64,000 bases of DNA from Paraburkholderia fynbosensis (GTDB lineage: Bacteria; Pseudomonadota; Gammaproteobacteria; Burkholderiales; Burkholderiaceae): assembly GCF_902859935.1 (NCBI RefSeq), contig NZ_CADIKI010000022.1, forward strand, positions 62,001 to 126,000, read 5' to 3'. Position numbers and translations under genes: made by a program. Under the pieces are notes generated by a model. The model saw only the letters and a list, made by a program, of their open reading frames with translations, searched no databases and was not told the DNA's origin. Positions 1-9,872 of the stretch are shown piece by piece; position 1 is the stretch's first letter; each line of letters opens with the position of its first letter.

Positions 1-1093
1 CGAGCCCGGCGCAAATCAGCAGCGTCGGCGTTTGCGCGTGAAGCGCGGTCTGTCCGTAGACATAGGCCATCACCGCGCTGCCGGCGAGCGACGCGATACA
101 GGTCGGCTTGCGGCCCCAGCGCTCGACGAGCCACGCCGCGCAAATGAAGCCCGGAATCCCGCCCAGCGAAATCAGCACCGTGTACAGCACCGACTTCGCC
201 ACCGCAAAACCGGCCTGCTGCATCAGCGCACCGAGCCACGACGTCAGCCCGTAAAAACCGAGCAGCGCGAAGAACCACAGCGTCCACACCATGATCGTGC
301 GGCGCCGGTAGGCCAGGCTCCAGATCTCGCGGAACGCACCGCCGCCCTTCGCCGCAGCCGGTTCCGCGAGCACGGCCGGTGCGCGCAACTGGCTCAGGCT
401 CTCCGCGCGCATCACCTTCACTTCGATGTCGGCGAGAATCCGGTCGGCTTCGGCATGGCGTCCGCGATGTTCGAGCCAGCGCGGCGACTCCGGCACCACA
501 CGCCGCACGATCAGCACGAACACCGCGGGAATCGCGAGCAGCGCGAACTCGGTGCGCCAGCCGAAGGCCGGCAGCACGAAGTACGACACCACGCCGGAGG
601 CGATGAAGCCGAGCGGCCAGAAGCCGTCCATCAGCGCGATCAACCGTCCGCGCGAGGCGGCCGGCACGAACTCCGACAGCAAGGTCTGCGCGATCGGAAA
701 CTCCATCCCCATGCCGACGCCGAGCAGCACGCGATAAAAGATCAGCGCCTCGACGCTCTGCGCGGTCGAACACAGATACGACGCGAGGCCCCACAGCACC
801 ATGCTCCACTGAAAGACCGGCCGGCGCCCGAAGCGATCGGCGAGCAGGCCCGCCACCGCCGCGCCGATCACCATGCCGAAGAAGCTCGCGCTGGCGACGA
901 GCCCCGTGGTCGCGGTCGATAACTGGAACTCGCTTTTGATCGAGCCGAGCACGAACGTCATAGTGCCGAGGTCGACGGAATCGAAGAAAAACGCAATCGC
1001 GATGATGACGAAGATGGTCCGGTGATAACCGGAGAACGGCAGTCGTTCGAGCCGGGCAGCGGCGCTCGAGCGTGGCTGAAAAGCGGTAGACAT
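1..1093 (-). CDS. MFS transporter, 3' end cut by window edge
   Basis: Reading the minus strand from an ATG at 1093 gives an open frame to the left edge of the window with no stop, so the C-terminus is missing. The first half has MFS hallmarks: an N-terminal helix followed by the loop motif ADRFGRRP between helices 2 and 3, and the PESPRWL motif that ends helix 6 in sugar/aromatic-acid porters. The family imports small organic acids or sugars with protons through the inner membrane. The substrate cannot be told from the sequence. It lies downstream of the sarcosine oxidase genes on the same strand, with about 160 bases between it and the small gene before it, so co-transcription is possible but unproven. 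Confidence 0.85.
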   Translation of the reverse strand, partial: MSTAFQPRSSAAARLERLPFSGYHRTIFVIIAIAFFFDSVDLGTMTFVLGSIKSEFQLSTATTGLVASASFFGMVIGAAVAGLLADRFGRRPVFQWSMVLWGLASYLCSTAQSVEALIFYRVLLGVGMGMEFPIAQTLLSEFVPAASRGRLIALMDGFWPLGFIASGVVSYFVLPAFGWRTEFALLAIPAVFVLIVRRVVPESPRWLEHRGRHAEADRILADIEVKVMRAESLSQLRAPAVLAEPAAAKGGGAFREIWSLAYRRRTIMVWTLWFFALLGFYGLTSWLGALMQQAGFAVAKSVLYTVLISLGGIPGFICAAWLVERWGRKPTCIASLAGSAVMAYVYGQTALHAQTPTLLICAGL

Positions 1094-1254
1094 GTCATCC
1101 CCTCGTTGATGCGGCCGCAGCCGCGTGAGTGTTCCGGGCAGCGTTTTCAGTAGACGTCGACATAAATCGTCCACATAGAAGGAATGCGTCATCGCAATGG
1201 AACGGGGACGTCGCGTTGGCCGCCCGGCACGCGGGCGCGAAGGACGCAAAGGCG

Positions 1255-1518
1255 TTAGGAACGCAAGCGCGCACGCGCGGCACCGGCGATGCGCGCGAGC
1301 GTGTCCGCACTCAGGCGTGCGGCGATTTTTTCGACGTATTCGTGATGGTGCGTCTGCAGCGGCGCGCCGAGTTGTTGCGCGAGCAGATAACGGATCAGCG
1401 CGATGCGCCGGTGCCGCAGCACGATGCTCTGATCGAGCAGCGCGAGCGCGGCAGCGGCGTCGCCTTCATGGCACGCGCGCTCGGTGAGGCGCGCGGTGGC
1501 TAGACGCGTCGACGGCAT
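1255..1518 (-). CDS. small conserved-looking hypothetical protein next to soxG
   Basis: This 87-residue minus-strand frame lies 69 bases downstream of soxG. Its composition looks like a real soluble helical protein (Ala/Leu-rich, with motifs LLDQSIVLRHRR and LLAQQLGAP and an HHHEY patch near residues 57-61) rather than the Arg/Ser-rich shadow proteins typical of this GC content. It has no signal peptide or membrane segment and I recognise no domain. No strong ribosome-binding site precedes the chosen ATG. The position suggests a trailing gene of the sox operon. Function unknown; existence moderately supported. Confidence 0.5.
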   Translation of the reverse strand: MPSTRLATARLTERACHEGDAAAALALLDQSIVLRHRRIALIRYLLAQQLGAPLQTHHHEYVEKIAARLSADTLARIAGAARARLRS

Positions 1519-1587
1519 GGCATGGGCGGGAGTCGCACGAGACCGGATGCGCGGCGAGCGATGCGTGCGCGCACCGCTCGCCGCGCG

Positions 1588-2244
1588 TTACGCCATCAGC
1601 GGCTCGGCCGCGTCGAGCATGATCTTGACGAAGTAGTCGGCGAAGCTGCGGCGCACGACGATCTCGAAGCTGTCCGCGCCGGTATGCAGCAATGTCATCG
1701 ATGCCTTGAAATAGTGGCTCTGCGCGCATTGCCCGTCGCCGAACAGTTTCGGATGCAGGTCGAGCGGGCAACCGCGCGCCAGCACGTCACGCACGCGCAC
1801 GCCGCTGATTTCGAGCACCGTATAACCGCTTCCGACATCCACCGCCGACGCGAACACACCGCTCAACCCCGCGCCGAGTTTCGCCTGCAACGGCGCGGTG
1901 CGCGCGGCATCGTGCGCGGCGGCCGAGCGTACGAGCCACTCGTCCGGGCCGAGCCACAGCATGTCGTAGCCGTTGCCGCGCGCGACCGTGTTCGCCTTCT
2001 CGGGCGGCTTGCAACCGATCACGCTCTGCACCGCATTCACGAATGCCGCGTCTCGCGTGTCGCCACGCACGTTCACGAGTTCCAGAAACGGCCGCTCGCT
2101 CAACCTGAAAGCGGCGGATGCCGTGGCCTGATGCTTCTTCAGCAACGCACCCGCGCCCACCAGCGGCGACTCCTGCCATACACCCGTTTGTCCACCCACG
2201 GCGCGATCCACGATCGATGCCATCCCGCCTGTTTCATTCCACAT
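1588..2244 (-). CDS. soxG: sarcosine oxidase, gamma subunit
   Basis: At 218 residues this matches the SoxG family, the smallest-but-one subunit of heterotetrameric sarcosine oxidase, which oxidatively demethylates sarcosine to glycine, yielding H2O2 and 5,10-methylene-tetrahydrofolate. Family features are the N-terminal ESPL segment, the central GPDEWLV motif (GcvT-like fold) and the C-terminal RSFADYF stretch. The start at 2244 overlaps the soxA stop by 11 bases, typical of translational coupling in the soxB-D-A-G operon. No catalytic cofactor motif is expected here; the subunit completes the folate-side channel. Cytoplasmic. Confidence 0.93.
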   Translation of the reverse strand: MWNETGGMASIVDRAVGGQTGVWQESPLVGAGALLKKHQATASAAFRLSERPFLELVNVRGDTRDAAFVNAVQSVIGCKPPEKANTVARGNGYDMLWLGPDEWLVRSAAAHDAARTAPLQAKLGAGLSGVFASAVDVGSGYTVLEISGVRVRDVLARGCPLDLHPKLFGDGQCAQSHYFKASMTLLHTGADSFEIVVRRSFADYFVKIMLDAAEPLMA

Positions 2245-5236
2245 GTTGACGTGCTCCTTCGCTGTCGTAGAACACCGAACTGGTGACCCTGGCCGCGATC
2301 TGCTTGCCGCTCGACAGCGGAATCGTGACCGTTGCGCCGATCTTCTCGAGACCGCCTTTCACGACCGCCATCGCGATCGAGCGCTTCAGGATCGGGCTGT
2401 AATAGCTCGACGTGACGTGCCCGAGCATCGGCGCGGTGTCGCCCTGAAACGGCCCGGCGACGATCTGCGAGCCTTCCGGGATCACGAACGACGGATCGTC
2501 CGACAGCAGTCCGACCAGTTGCTTGCGCCCCGCCTTCGCGGTGTCCGAGCGCGTCAGCGAACGCTTGCCGAGAAAGTCCTTCGACTTCGCGACGAGCCCG
2601 CCCATGCCGAGGTCGTATGGCGTCATCGAGCCGTCCGTATCCTGGCCGACGATGATGTAGCCCTTCTCCGCGCGCAGCACGTGCATCGTTTCGGTGCCGT
2701 ACGGCGTGATGTCGAATTCCGCGCCTGCGGTCATCAACGCTTCCCATACCGCGCGCCCGACGTTCGCCGGCACGTTCACTTCATACGCGAGTTCGCCCGA
2801 GAAGCTGATGCGCATCACGCGCGATGCCGCGCCGGCCACCGTGCCCTCGCGATAGCTCATGAACGGAAACGCCGCGTTCGCGAAGTCGATGTCGTGGCAG
2901 ACCTTTTGCAAGACCTTGCGGCTGTTCGGACCGACCACGGCAAACGTGGCCCAGTGATCCGTGACCGAGGCGAGCCGTACGCGCATGTCCGGCCATTCCG
3001 TTTGCAGCCAGCGTTCGAGCCACGTGAGCACGCGCGCCGCGCCGCCGGTGGTGGTCGTCATCATGTAGTGCTGGTCGGCCAGACGCACGGTCACGCCGTC
3101 GTCGAAGATCATGCCGTTTTCGTCGAGCATGAGGCCGTAGCGGCACTTGCCGACTTCCAGCTTGGTCCACGGATTCGTATAGACCCAGTTCAGCAGCTTC
3201 GCGGCATCGGGGCCCTGAATGTCGATCTTGCCGAGTGTCGACGCGTCGAGTATGCCGACGCTCGTGCGCACCGCGAGCGATTCGCGCGCGACCGCCGCGT
3301 GCATGTCCTCGCCTGCCTTCGGGTAGTACCAGGGCCGCTTCCAGTTGCCGACGTCCTCGAACGCCGCGCCGTTTTCGACGTGCCATTCGTGTACGGCCGT
3401 CTTGCGCACCGGATCGAGAAACTCGCCCAGCTCGCGGCCCGCAAAGGTGCCGAAGGTGACCGGCGTGTAGTTGGGCCGGAAGGTGGTCGTGCCGGTCTCG
3501 GGAATCGTCTTGCCGAGCGCCTGCGCGAGAATCGCCATGCCGTTGATGTTGCCGAGCTTGCCCTGGTCGGTGCCGAACCCCATCGCGGTGTAGCGCTTCA
3601 CGTGCTCGACGGATTCGAAACCTTCGCGGGCGGCGAGAAAAATATCCGCGGCGGACACGTCGTTCTGGAAGTCGACGAACTGTTTGGCCCCGCGCGTCGC
3701 CAGCTCGCGGCCGCCGACCAGCCACAGCGGCGCGATCTTCGCCTCGCTCAGCTCGGCCACCTGCAGCGGAGTCGGCCGCGCGACGATGTGACCGGCGGCG
3801 CGCGCCGCCTCGACGCCCGCATCGACGGCAAAGCGGATGCCCTGCCCCAGCGTGAAGTCGCCCGCGCACGCGCCAACGCTCGTCTCCGCCTGCATCGCCT
3901 TGCCGGGCACGAAGCAGGCCTTGTCGTCATGCCAGTGCGCCTTGCCGCCCGACTGCGCGAACAGGTGCAGCACCGGGCTCCAGCCGCCCGACATCGCGAG
4001 CAGATCGCATGGCAATGCGCCCTGCTGCGCGCCGACCTGTCCGTCCGAATACGACGCCACGTCGACCGACGCGACGCGCAGCTTGCCGTGCGCCGCCGTG
4101 ACGACCGCGCCGTTCATCACCTTGATGCCGTGGCGGCGGGCCAGCGCTGGCAACGTGCCCTTCGATTCGCCCGCACGCGGATCGATCACCGTCACCTGCG
4201 CGCCGGCCGCCTTCAGGTCGAGCGCGCATTGATAGCCGTCGTCGTTGTTGCTGAACACCACCGCGTTGCGGCCCGGCAGCACCGCATAGCGATGCAGATA
4301 GGTCGACACCGCCGACGCCAGCATCACGCCGGGCAGATCGTTGTTGCCGAACACGATCGGCCGTTCATGCGCGCCGGTTGCGAGAATCACGCGTTTCGCG
4401 CGGATTTTCCACAGCAGCTCGCGCGTTCCCTTGCGTTGCGATACCGGCAGATGCTCGGTGAGCCGCTGCGTGACCGTCACGAGGTTATGGTCCTGGTAGC
4501 CGAACGCGGTGCTGCGGGACAGGATCTTCACGTCGGGCATTTGCCGCAGTTCGTCTTCGAGCTTTTGCACCCATTGCAGCGCGGGCTTGCCGTCGATCTC
4601 CGCGCGGCACGACAGCAGCGAGCCGCCGAGTTCCGCCTGATCGTCCACCAGCGTCACGCGCGCGCCCGACAATGCCGCCGCGTGCGCCGCCGCGAGACCG
4701 GTCGGCCCGCCGCCGACCACCAGCACGTCGCAATGCGCAAAGCACTTGTCGTAGCGGTCCGCGTCGGTCTGCTCGGGCGCCTTGCCGAGACCGGCCGCGT
4801 CGCGGATCGCTTCTTCGTACTTCGGCCAGAATTTGCGCGGCCACATGAAGGTCTTGTAGTAGAAGCCCGCCGGAATGAAGCGCGCGATCTTCTGGTTGAT
4901 CGCCATGCGGTCTTTCTCGATGCTCGGCTTCGCGTTCACGCTGGTGGCGACGAGTCCCTGATACAACTCCACTTCGGTCGCGCGCGCATTCGGCACCGTG
5001 TAGGCGCCGGTTTCGAGTTGCACGACCGCGTTCGGCTCCTCGACACCCGCTGTCACGATGCCGCGCGGCCGGTGATACTTCCAGCTACGCGCGACGAAGT
5101 GCACACCGTTCGCGAGCAGCGCGGAGGCCAGCGTGTCGCCCTGATAGCCCTGGTATCTGACGCCGTTGAACGTGAAGCTGAGCGCAATCGCGCGGTTGAT
5201 GCGCCCGCCGCTGGGCAGTCGGTCTTTCTGGCTCAT
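2234..5236 (-). CDS. soxA: sarcosine oxidase, alpha subunit
   Basis: The protein is 1000 residues, the usual SoxA length. It has an N-terminal 2Fe-2S-like/proline-dehydrogenase-alpha type region (about residues 15-100), an NAD/FAD Rossmann segment VVGGGPTGLAAAHAA near residue 175 and a C-terminal GcvT/aminomethyltransferase domain that transfers the one-carbon unit to tetrahydrofolate. The frame is open upstream by 99 codons, but that part overlaps soxD. I chose the ATG at 5236 because it forms an ATGA overlap with the soxD stop and begins with the family N-terminus MSQKDRLPSGG. It is the large core subunit of the cytoplasmic complex. Confidence 0.95.
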   Translation of the reverse strand: MSQKDRLPSGGRINRAIALSFTFNGVRYQGYQGDTLASALLANGVHFVARSWKYHRPRGIVTAGVEEPNAVVQLETGAYTVPNARATEVELYQGLVATSVNAKPSIEKDRMAINQKIARFIPAGFYYKTFMWPRKFWPKYEEAIRDAAGLGKAPEQTDADRYDKCFAHCDVLVVGGGPTGLAAAHAAALSGARVTLVDDQAELGGSLLSCRAEIDGKPALQWVQKLEDELRQMPDVKILSRSTAFGYQDHNLVTVTQRLTEHLPVSQRKGTRELLWKIRAKRVILATGAHERPIVFGNNDLPGVMLASAVSTYLHRYAVLPGRNAVVFSNNDDGYQCALDLKAAGAQVTVIDPRAGESKGTLPALARRHGIKVMNGAVVTAAHGKLRVASVDVASYSDGQVGAQQGALPCDLLAMSGGWSPVLHLFAQSGGKAHWHDDKACFVPGKAMQAETSVGACAGDFTLGQGIRFAVDAGVEAARAAGHIVARPTPLQVAELSEAKIAPLWLVGGRELATRGAKQFVDFQNDVSAADIFLAAREGFESVEHVKRYTAMGFGTDQGKLGNINGMAILAQALGKTIPETGTTTFRPNYTPVTFGTFAGRELGEFLDPVRKTAVHEWHVENGAAFEDVGNWKRPWYYPKAGEDMHAAVARESLAVRTSVGILDASTLGKIDIQGPDAAKLLNWVYTNPWTKLEVGKCRYGLMLDENGMIFDDGVTVRLADQHYMMTTTTGGAARVLTWLERWLQTEWPDMRVRLASVTDHWATFAVVGPNSRKVLQKVCHDIDFANAAFPFMSYREGTVAGAASRVMRISFSGELAYEVNVPANVGRAVWEALMTAGAEFDITPYGTETMHVLRAEKGYIIVGQDTDGSMTPYDLGMGGLVAKSKDFLGKRSLTRSDTAKAGRKQLVGLLSDDPSFVIPEGSQIVAGPFQGDTAPMLGHVTSSYYSPILKRSIAMAVVKGGLEKIGATVTIPLSSGKQIAARVTSSVFYDSEGARQHVE

Positions 5237-5547
5237 GATGCTTTGCCCTCTTGTGCTTTGGCGTCGTTGCCCTCCATGGCGAGTAGCGGACGCTCGAACG
5301 TCTCGTAGCCCTGGATCTCGTAGCTCACCGTGTCGCGCTGCGCCTTGAACCAGCGCCGGCAGCCCTGCGTATGCAGCCATTGCTCGCGATGCACGCCGCG
5401 CGGGTTCTTGCGCATGAACAGGTAGTCGCCCCATTCCTTGTCGGTGAGCGCGTCGGTGTCGAGCGGACGGGCGATATCCGCTTCGCCGCCGCAAGAGAAT
5501 TCGGTTTCGGCGCGGGGACCGCACCACGGGCATTCGATCAGCAACAT
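5233..5547 (-). CDS. soxD: sarcosine oxidase, delta subunit
   Basis: This 104-residue protein opens with LLIECPWCGPRAETEF; the CPWC pair together with later Cys and His residues forms the zinc site characteristic of SoxD. Length is normal (about 95-110). It lies between soxB (21 bases upstream) and soxA (4-base ATGA overlap), the canonical B-D-A-G order. SoxD stabilises the heterotetramer and has no separate catalytic role. The C-terminal tail (EGNDAKAQEGKAS) is a variable hydrophilic extension. Confidence 0.94.
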   Translation of the reverse strand: MLLIECPWCGPRAETEFSCGGEADIARPLDTDALTDKEWGDYLFMRKNPRGVHREQWLHTQGCRRWFKAQRDTVSYEIQGYETFERPLLAMEGNDAKAQEGKAS

Positions 5548-5568
5548 GTGTGGGGCTCCGTTAGTGAG

Positions 5569-6813
5569 TTAGTGAGCCACGGCCGCCGCGCCGTGCTCGT
5601 CGATAAGATGACCGGTATAGAACCGCTCCAGCGAAAACGGCGCATTCAACGGATGCGGCTCGTCCTTTGCGATGGTGTGCGCATAAGCCCAGCCCGAACC
5701 CGGCGTCGCCTTGAACCCGCCCGTGCCCCAACCGCAGTTGAAGTAAAGGCCCTTCACGTCGGTCTTGCTGATGATCGGGCACGCATCCGGCGACACATCC
5801 ACGATGCCCCCCCACTGGCGATTCATCCGCACGCGCGAGAACACCGGGAACATTTCGACGATCGCTTCGAGCGTGCCTTCGATGATCTGGAAACTGCCGC
5901 GCTGCCCGAAGCCCGTGTACTGATCGACGCCCGCGCCGATCACCAGATCGCCCTTGTCGGACTGGCTGATGTACGCGTGCACCGCGTTCGACATCACGAC
6001 CGTATTGACGACCGGCTTGATCGGCTCGGACACGAGCGCCTGCAGCGGATGGCTCTCCAGCGGCAAGCGCACGCCGGCCATGTCGGCGAGCGTCGAGGTA
6101 TTGCCCGCCGCGACCACGGCGACCTTCTTCGCCTTGATGAAACCCTTCGTGGTATCCACGCCGACCACCTGGCTGCCGTTGCGGCGAATGCCCGTGACCT
6201 GGCAGTTCTGCACGATGTCGACGCCCGCCTGGTCCGCGCCGCGTGCGAAGCCCCAAGCCACCGCATCGTGCCGGGCCACGCCGCCGCGCCGCTGGATCGA
6301 TGCGCCGAGCACCGGGTAGCGGCTGTTCAGATTGATGGTCGGCTCGATTTCCTTGATCTGCGCAGGCGTGAGGAATTCCGCGTCCACGCCGTTCAGGCGG
6401 TTCGCGTTCACGCGGCGCTCGGTGTCGCGCACGTCCTGCAGCGTGTGCGCGAGGTTCATCACGCCACGCTGGCTGAACATCACGTTGTAGTTGAGATCCT
6501 GAGAGAGCCCTTCCCACAGCTTCATCGCCTTCTCGTACAGCGCGGCCGATTCGTCCCACAGGTAATTCGAGCGCACGATGGTCGTATTGCGCGCCGTGTT
6601 GCCGCCGCCGATCCAGCCTTTCTCCAGCACGGCGACATTGCGCACGCCGTGTTCTTTCGCGAGGTAATACGCGGTGGCGAGACCATGCCCGCCGCCGCCG
6701 ACGATCACGACGTCGTATTCACGCTTGGGCTCGGGGCTCTTCCACTGTCGCTCCCAGTTCTCGTGATACGACATCCCGTTGCGCAACAGGCTGAATATCG
6801 AATAGCGGCTCAT
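5569..6813 (-). CDS. soxB: sarcosine oxidase, beta subunit
   Basis: The 414-residue protein has the N-terminal dinucleotide-binding motif VVIVGGGGHGLATAYYLA (about residues 35-52) and the FAD-binding arrangement of the DadA/SoxB oxidoreductase family. It ends with the family segment FNCGWGTGGFKATPGSG. SoxB carries the non-covalent FAD and covalent FMN where sarcosine oxidation and O2 reduction occur. It is the first gene of the soxB-D-A-G operon; sdaA stops 66 bases upstream on the same strand, so transcription may continue through from sdaA. Glycine made here can be turned to serine and then removed by SdaA. Confidence 0.95.
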   Translation of the reverse strand: MSRYSIFSLLRNGMSYHENWERQWKSPEPKREYDVVIVGGGGHGLATAYYLAKEHGVRNVAVLEKGWIGGGNTARNTTIVRSNYLWDESAALYEKAMKLWEGLSQDLNYNVMFSQRGVMNLAHTLQDVRDTERRVNANRLNGVDAEFLTPAQIKEIEPTINLNSRYPVLGASIQRRGGVARHDAVAWGFARGADQAGVDIVQNCQVTGIRRNGSQVVGVDTTKGFIKAKKVAVVAAGNTSTLADMAGVRLPLESHPLQALVSEPIKPVVNTVVMSNAVHAYISQSDKGDLVIGAGVDQYTGFGQRGSFQIIEGTLEAIVEMFPVFSRVRMNRQWGGIVDVSPDACPIISKTDVKGLYFNCGWGTGGFKATPGSGWAYAHTIAKDEPHPLNAPFSLERFYTGHLIDEHGAAAVAH

Positions 6814-6879
6814 CGTGGGTCCTTGTCAATGCTGTCTTAACTGCTGCCTGGTGTTGCGTATGCATGCTTCACTGAAACT

Positions 6880-8292
6880 TCAACACTCGATCACGTTCAC
6901 GGCCAAGCCGCCGCGCGACGTCTCCTTGTACTTCGTCTTCATGTCGGCGCCCGTTTCGCGCATCGTCTTGATCACGTTGTCGAGCGACACATAGTGCTGG
7001 CCATCGCCTTTCATCGCCATGCGCGCGGCGTTGATCGCCTTGATCGCGCCCATCGCGTTGCGCTCGATGCACGGAATCTGCACGAGCCCGCCGACCGGAT
7101 CGCAGGTCATGCCGAGGTTGTGCTCCATGCCGATCTCGGCAGCGTTCTCCACCTGGGCCGGCGTGCCGCCCATCACGGCGGCGAGCGCGGCGGCGGCCAT
7201 CGAGCAGGCCACGCCCACTTCGCCCTGGCAGCCCACTTCGGCGCCGGAGATCGACGCGGTTTCCTTATAGATGATGCCGATTGCCGCGGCGGTCAGCAGA
7301 AAGTCGACGATGCCTGCGTCGCTCGATGCATGCATGAACTTCACGTAGTAATGCAGGACCGCAGGAAGCACGCCGGCCGCGCCGTTGGTCGGTGCGGTGA
7401 CGACACGCCCGCCAGCCGCGTTCTCTTCGTTGACGGCCATCGCGTACAGGTTGACCCAGTCGAGCATCGAGAGCGGATCGCGCAGCGACTCCTCCGAGCG
7501 CGCCCGCAGTTGCGCGCACAGATCGGCCGCGCGGCGCTTCACGTGCATCGGACCGGGCAACTCGCCGCGCACCTTGCAGCCGCGTTCGACGCAAGCGGCC
7601 ATCGTGCGCCAGATCGTCAGCAGCCCGTCGCGCACTTCGTGCTCGGGGCGCGCCGCGCATTCGTTGCGCAGCGTCACCGCGGCGATCGACAAACCGGTCT
7701 CGCGGCATACGCGCATCAGGTCGTCGCCGGTACGAAACGGATACGGCACGTCCGCGCCGGCGCGCACGCCGTTCACGCGATCGCCTTCGCGATTGACCAC
7801 GAAGCCGCCGCCGATTGAGTAATACTCTTTTTCCACCAGCAACTGGCCGTTTTCGTCGAATGCCTGAAAACGCACGCCGTTCGGATGCACGATGCCGGAG
7901 CCCAGCGCGCCCAAGGTGCCGGGCACGCCCGGCATCAGCTTGCGAAAGAAGCCGAGGTGCTCGCGCTCGTCGAAGGCCACCGGGTGCTTGCCGAGCAGCC
8001 TCAATTGCTTCGTCTCGCGGATCGCCCGCAGACGCGGCTCGATCTGGTCCGGGTCGATCAGATCGGGCAGATTGCCTTCGAGCCCGAGCAGCGCGGCCTT
8101 ATCCGTGCCGTGCCCTTTACCGGTCGCGCCGAGCGAACCGTACAGTTCGACTCTCACGCGGCGCACGAAGCCGAGCAGGTTCGCGTCTTCGATATGCGAA
8201 GCGAAGCGGCATGCGGCGATCATCGGCCCGACCGTGTGCGAGCTCGAAGGACCAATGCCGATCTTGAACAGATCGAAGACGCTGACGTTCAT
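6880..8292 (-). CDS. sdaA: L-serine ammonia-lyase, iron-sulfur dependent, single chain
   Basis: A 470-residue fused alpha/beta L-serine dehydratase that deaminates L-serine to pyruvate and ammonia using an oxygen-sensitive 4Fe-4S cluster. Visible family motifs are the N-terminal FKIGIGPSSSHTVGPM (residues 8-23), the cysteine segment TCDPVGGLVQIPCIERN near residue 400 and a conserved C-terminal end. A longer upstream frame exists, but the ATG at 8292 gives the standard MNVSVFDLFKIG start. It sits directly before soxB, which fits the path sarcosine to glycine to serine to pyruvate. Confidence 0.95.
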   Translation of the reverse strand: MNVSVFDLFKIGIGPSSSHTVGPMIAACRFASHIEDANLLGFVRRVRVELYGSLGATGKGHGTDKAALLGLEGNLPDLIDPDQIEPRLRAIRETKQLRLLGKHPVAFDEREHLGFFRKLMPGVPGTLGALGSGIVHPNGVRFQAFDENGQLLVEKEYYSIGGGFVVNREGDRVNGVRAGADVPYPFRTGDDLMRVCRETGLSIAAVTLRNECAARPEHEVRDGLLTIWRTMAACVERGCKVRGELPGPMHVKRRAADLCAQLRARSEESLRDPLSMLDWVNLYAMAVNEENAAGGRVVTAPTNGAAGVLPAVLHYYVKFMHASSDAGIVDFLLTAAAIGIIYKETASISGAEVGCQGEVGVACSMAAAALAAVMGGTPAQVENAAEIGMEHNLGMTCDPVGGLVQIPCIERNAMGAIKAINAARMAMKGDGQHYVSLDNVIKTMRETGADMKTKYKETSRGGLAVNVIEC

Positions 8293-8636
8293 GGCGTGCC
8301 TTCTACGTTGCGGGCGTTGCGCTGCCTCGGTGGAGTAGTTCCTATTGCACCGCAAGGCAACCTGAATCGATAGAACAAAAACGGCATGACAGTGGGATAG
8401 TGGCGTCAAGCGGCCCGCCCGCCAAGCACGGCGGCGTATTTGCGATGACTTCTGACGCATTTTCGACAGGCGTCCAGGTTGCGGCTGGCGATGCTGACGT
8501 TGCACTGGATGCGCCGCCGGATGGGTTATGAAAAGCGTCCGACGGTCCTCGTCAAATGCGGGTAAACCGCCCAGTGAAGCACCCGCCATCCCCAGTGCTA
8601 TGCTTGACTCCGCCCTTTCCCTTGCCGCCTGCATGC
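8293..8636. other. divergent intergenic region between sdaA and an AraC-type regulator
   Basis: About 344 bases separate the divergent starts of sdaA and the plus-strand regulator. The sequence must hold both promoters. I see no RNA gene, no clear riboswitch and no strong palindrome. No convincing open frame is present; the plus-strand frame that extends the regulator upstream from 8556 is proline-rich and lacks a ribosome-binding site. Confidence 0.5.
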
Positions 8637-9719
8637 ATGAATTCCGCTGAACCGCTTCCCCCTCGATCGATCGACGGCACCTCGAAGCAGCGCATCCGCT
8701 TCGGCATCATCCTGTTGCCCAACTTCACGCTGACCGCGTTCGCGGGTTTCGTCGACCTGTTGCGCCTGTCCGCGGACGAAGGCGATTTCAGCAAACCGGT
8801 GCGCTGTTCGTGGAGCGTGCTGGGGGAAACCCTCGCTCCCGTGCGCGCGAGTTGCGGCATCCAGATCACGCCGTGGGAAACCTTCGAGAACGCCGAACCG
8901 TTCGATTACGTCGTGGTGGTCGGCGGGCTGCTGCATTCGGGGCCGGCCGCGAGCGACGCGACGCTCGCGTTCATTCGCCGCGCCGCCGTCACCGACGCGA
9001 CGCTGGTCGGCATGTGCACCGGCGTGTTCTCGCTGATGCGCGCGGGCGTGCTCGACGGCCACCGCATCTGCGTGAGCTGGTTTCACTACTGGGATTTCAT
9101 CGAGCGTTTTCCGTCGGTGAATGAAGAAGCGCTGGTCGCCGATCGACTGTTCGTGATCGACCGGCGGCGCATTACGTGTTCGGGCGGACGCGCGTCGATC
9201 GACGTGGCCGCGGCAATCCTGCTACGCCACTTCGAAACCGCCACCGTGCAAAAGGCGCTGCGCATCCTGCTCGTCGACGACCTGCAGAAAGGCAACGCGC
9301 CGCAGCCGCATCCGCCGGGGCTCGCGCCGGCCACCCATCCGAAGGTCAAGCGCGCGATCCTGCTGATGGAGCAGCACGTGGGCCGTTCGCTGCCTCTCGA
9401 CGAACTCGCGCGCAAGCTCGACCTGTCGCCGCGCCAGCTCGAACGGCTTTTCAAGGCGCAAACCGGCAAGGCGCCGCAGGCCTACGCGAAGCAGGTGCGC
9501 TTGCGCACCGCCGCGTGGCTGCTGACGAGTTCGGACAAGACGGTCGCCGACATCGCGTCGAGTTGCGGCTTTTCGGACGCTTCCCATCTGGGCCGAGAGT
9601 TTCGCAAGCAGTTCGGCTTGCCGCCGGTCATGTACCGTGAACAGCGTGGCACGGCGGCGCAAGTTGAAGACGGCTCCGGCTACGACGAAACATTTCCGGG
9701 GCGGGCTCAAGCGATTTGA
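8637..9719 (+). CDS. GlxA-family transcriptional regulator (DJ-1/PfpI domain plus AraC helix-turn-helix)
   Basis: The 360-residue protein has an N-terminal DJ-1/PfpI-like class I amidotransferase fold (about residues 20-210) with the nucleophile-elbow-like segment GMCTGVFSLM. A C-terminal AraC/XylS DNA-binding domain follows (about residues 240-335), with the first helix-turn-helix LDELARKLDLSPRQLERLF and the second IASSCGFSDASHLGREF. Such regulators control choline, carnitine and betaine catabolism in Burkholderia and Pseudomonas. Its divergence from sdaA-soxBDAG suggests that it regulates that operon, as SouR or GbdR does in Pseudomonas; this is inference. I start at 8637 because upstream codons look non-coding. 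Confidence 0.85.
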   Translation: MNSAEPLPPRSIDGTSKQRIRFGIILLPNFTLTAFAGFVDLLRLSADEGDFSKPVRCSWSVLGETLAPVRASCGIQITPWETFENAEPFDYVVVVGGLLHSGPAASDATLAFIRRAAVTDATLVGMCTGVFSLMRAGVLDGHRICVSWFHYWDFIERFPSVNEEALVADRLFVIDRRRITCSGGRASIDVAAAILLRHFETATVQKALRILLVDDLQKGNAPQPHPPGLAPATHPKVKRAILLMEQHVGRSLPLDELARKLDLSPRQLERLFKAQTGKAPQAYAKQVRLRTAAWLLTSSDKTVADIASSCGFSDASHLGREFRKQFGLPPVMYREQRGTAAQVEDGSGYDETFPGRAQAI

Positions 9720-9872
9720 TGCGGGGCGTTGGCGGGGCGCACGCACGGTTGCACGTTTGGTGCGTATGGTTCGCTCGCGTTGGACGGCATGGCGTTCGCC
9801 GTCGCCCTGTCACTGTGCCTGCATGCCGCTGCCACGGGCCACCGCCCGCGGCAACGTGAACACTAAAAGCGC

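Noticed and set aside
2243..5308. A 1021-residue plus-strand frame antisense to soxA
   Set aside because: Rich in Arg, His and Ala with no recognisable domain; it is a shadow of the high-GC soxA gene, whose minus-strand product is unmistakable.
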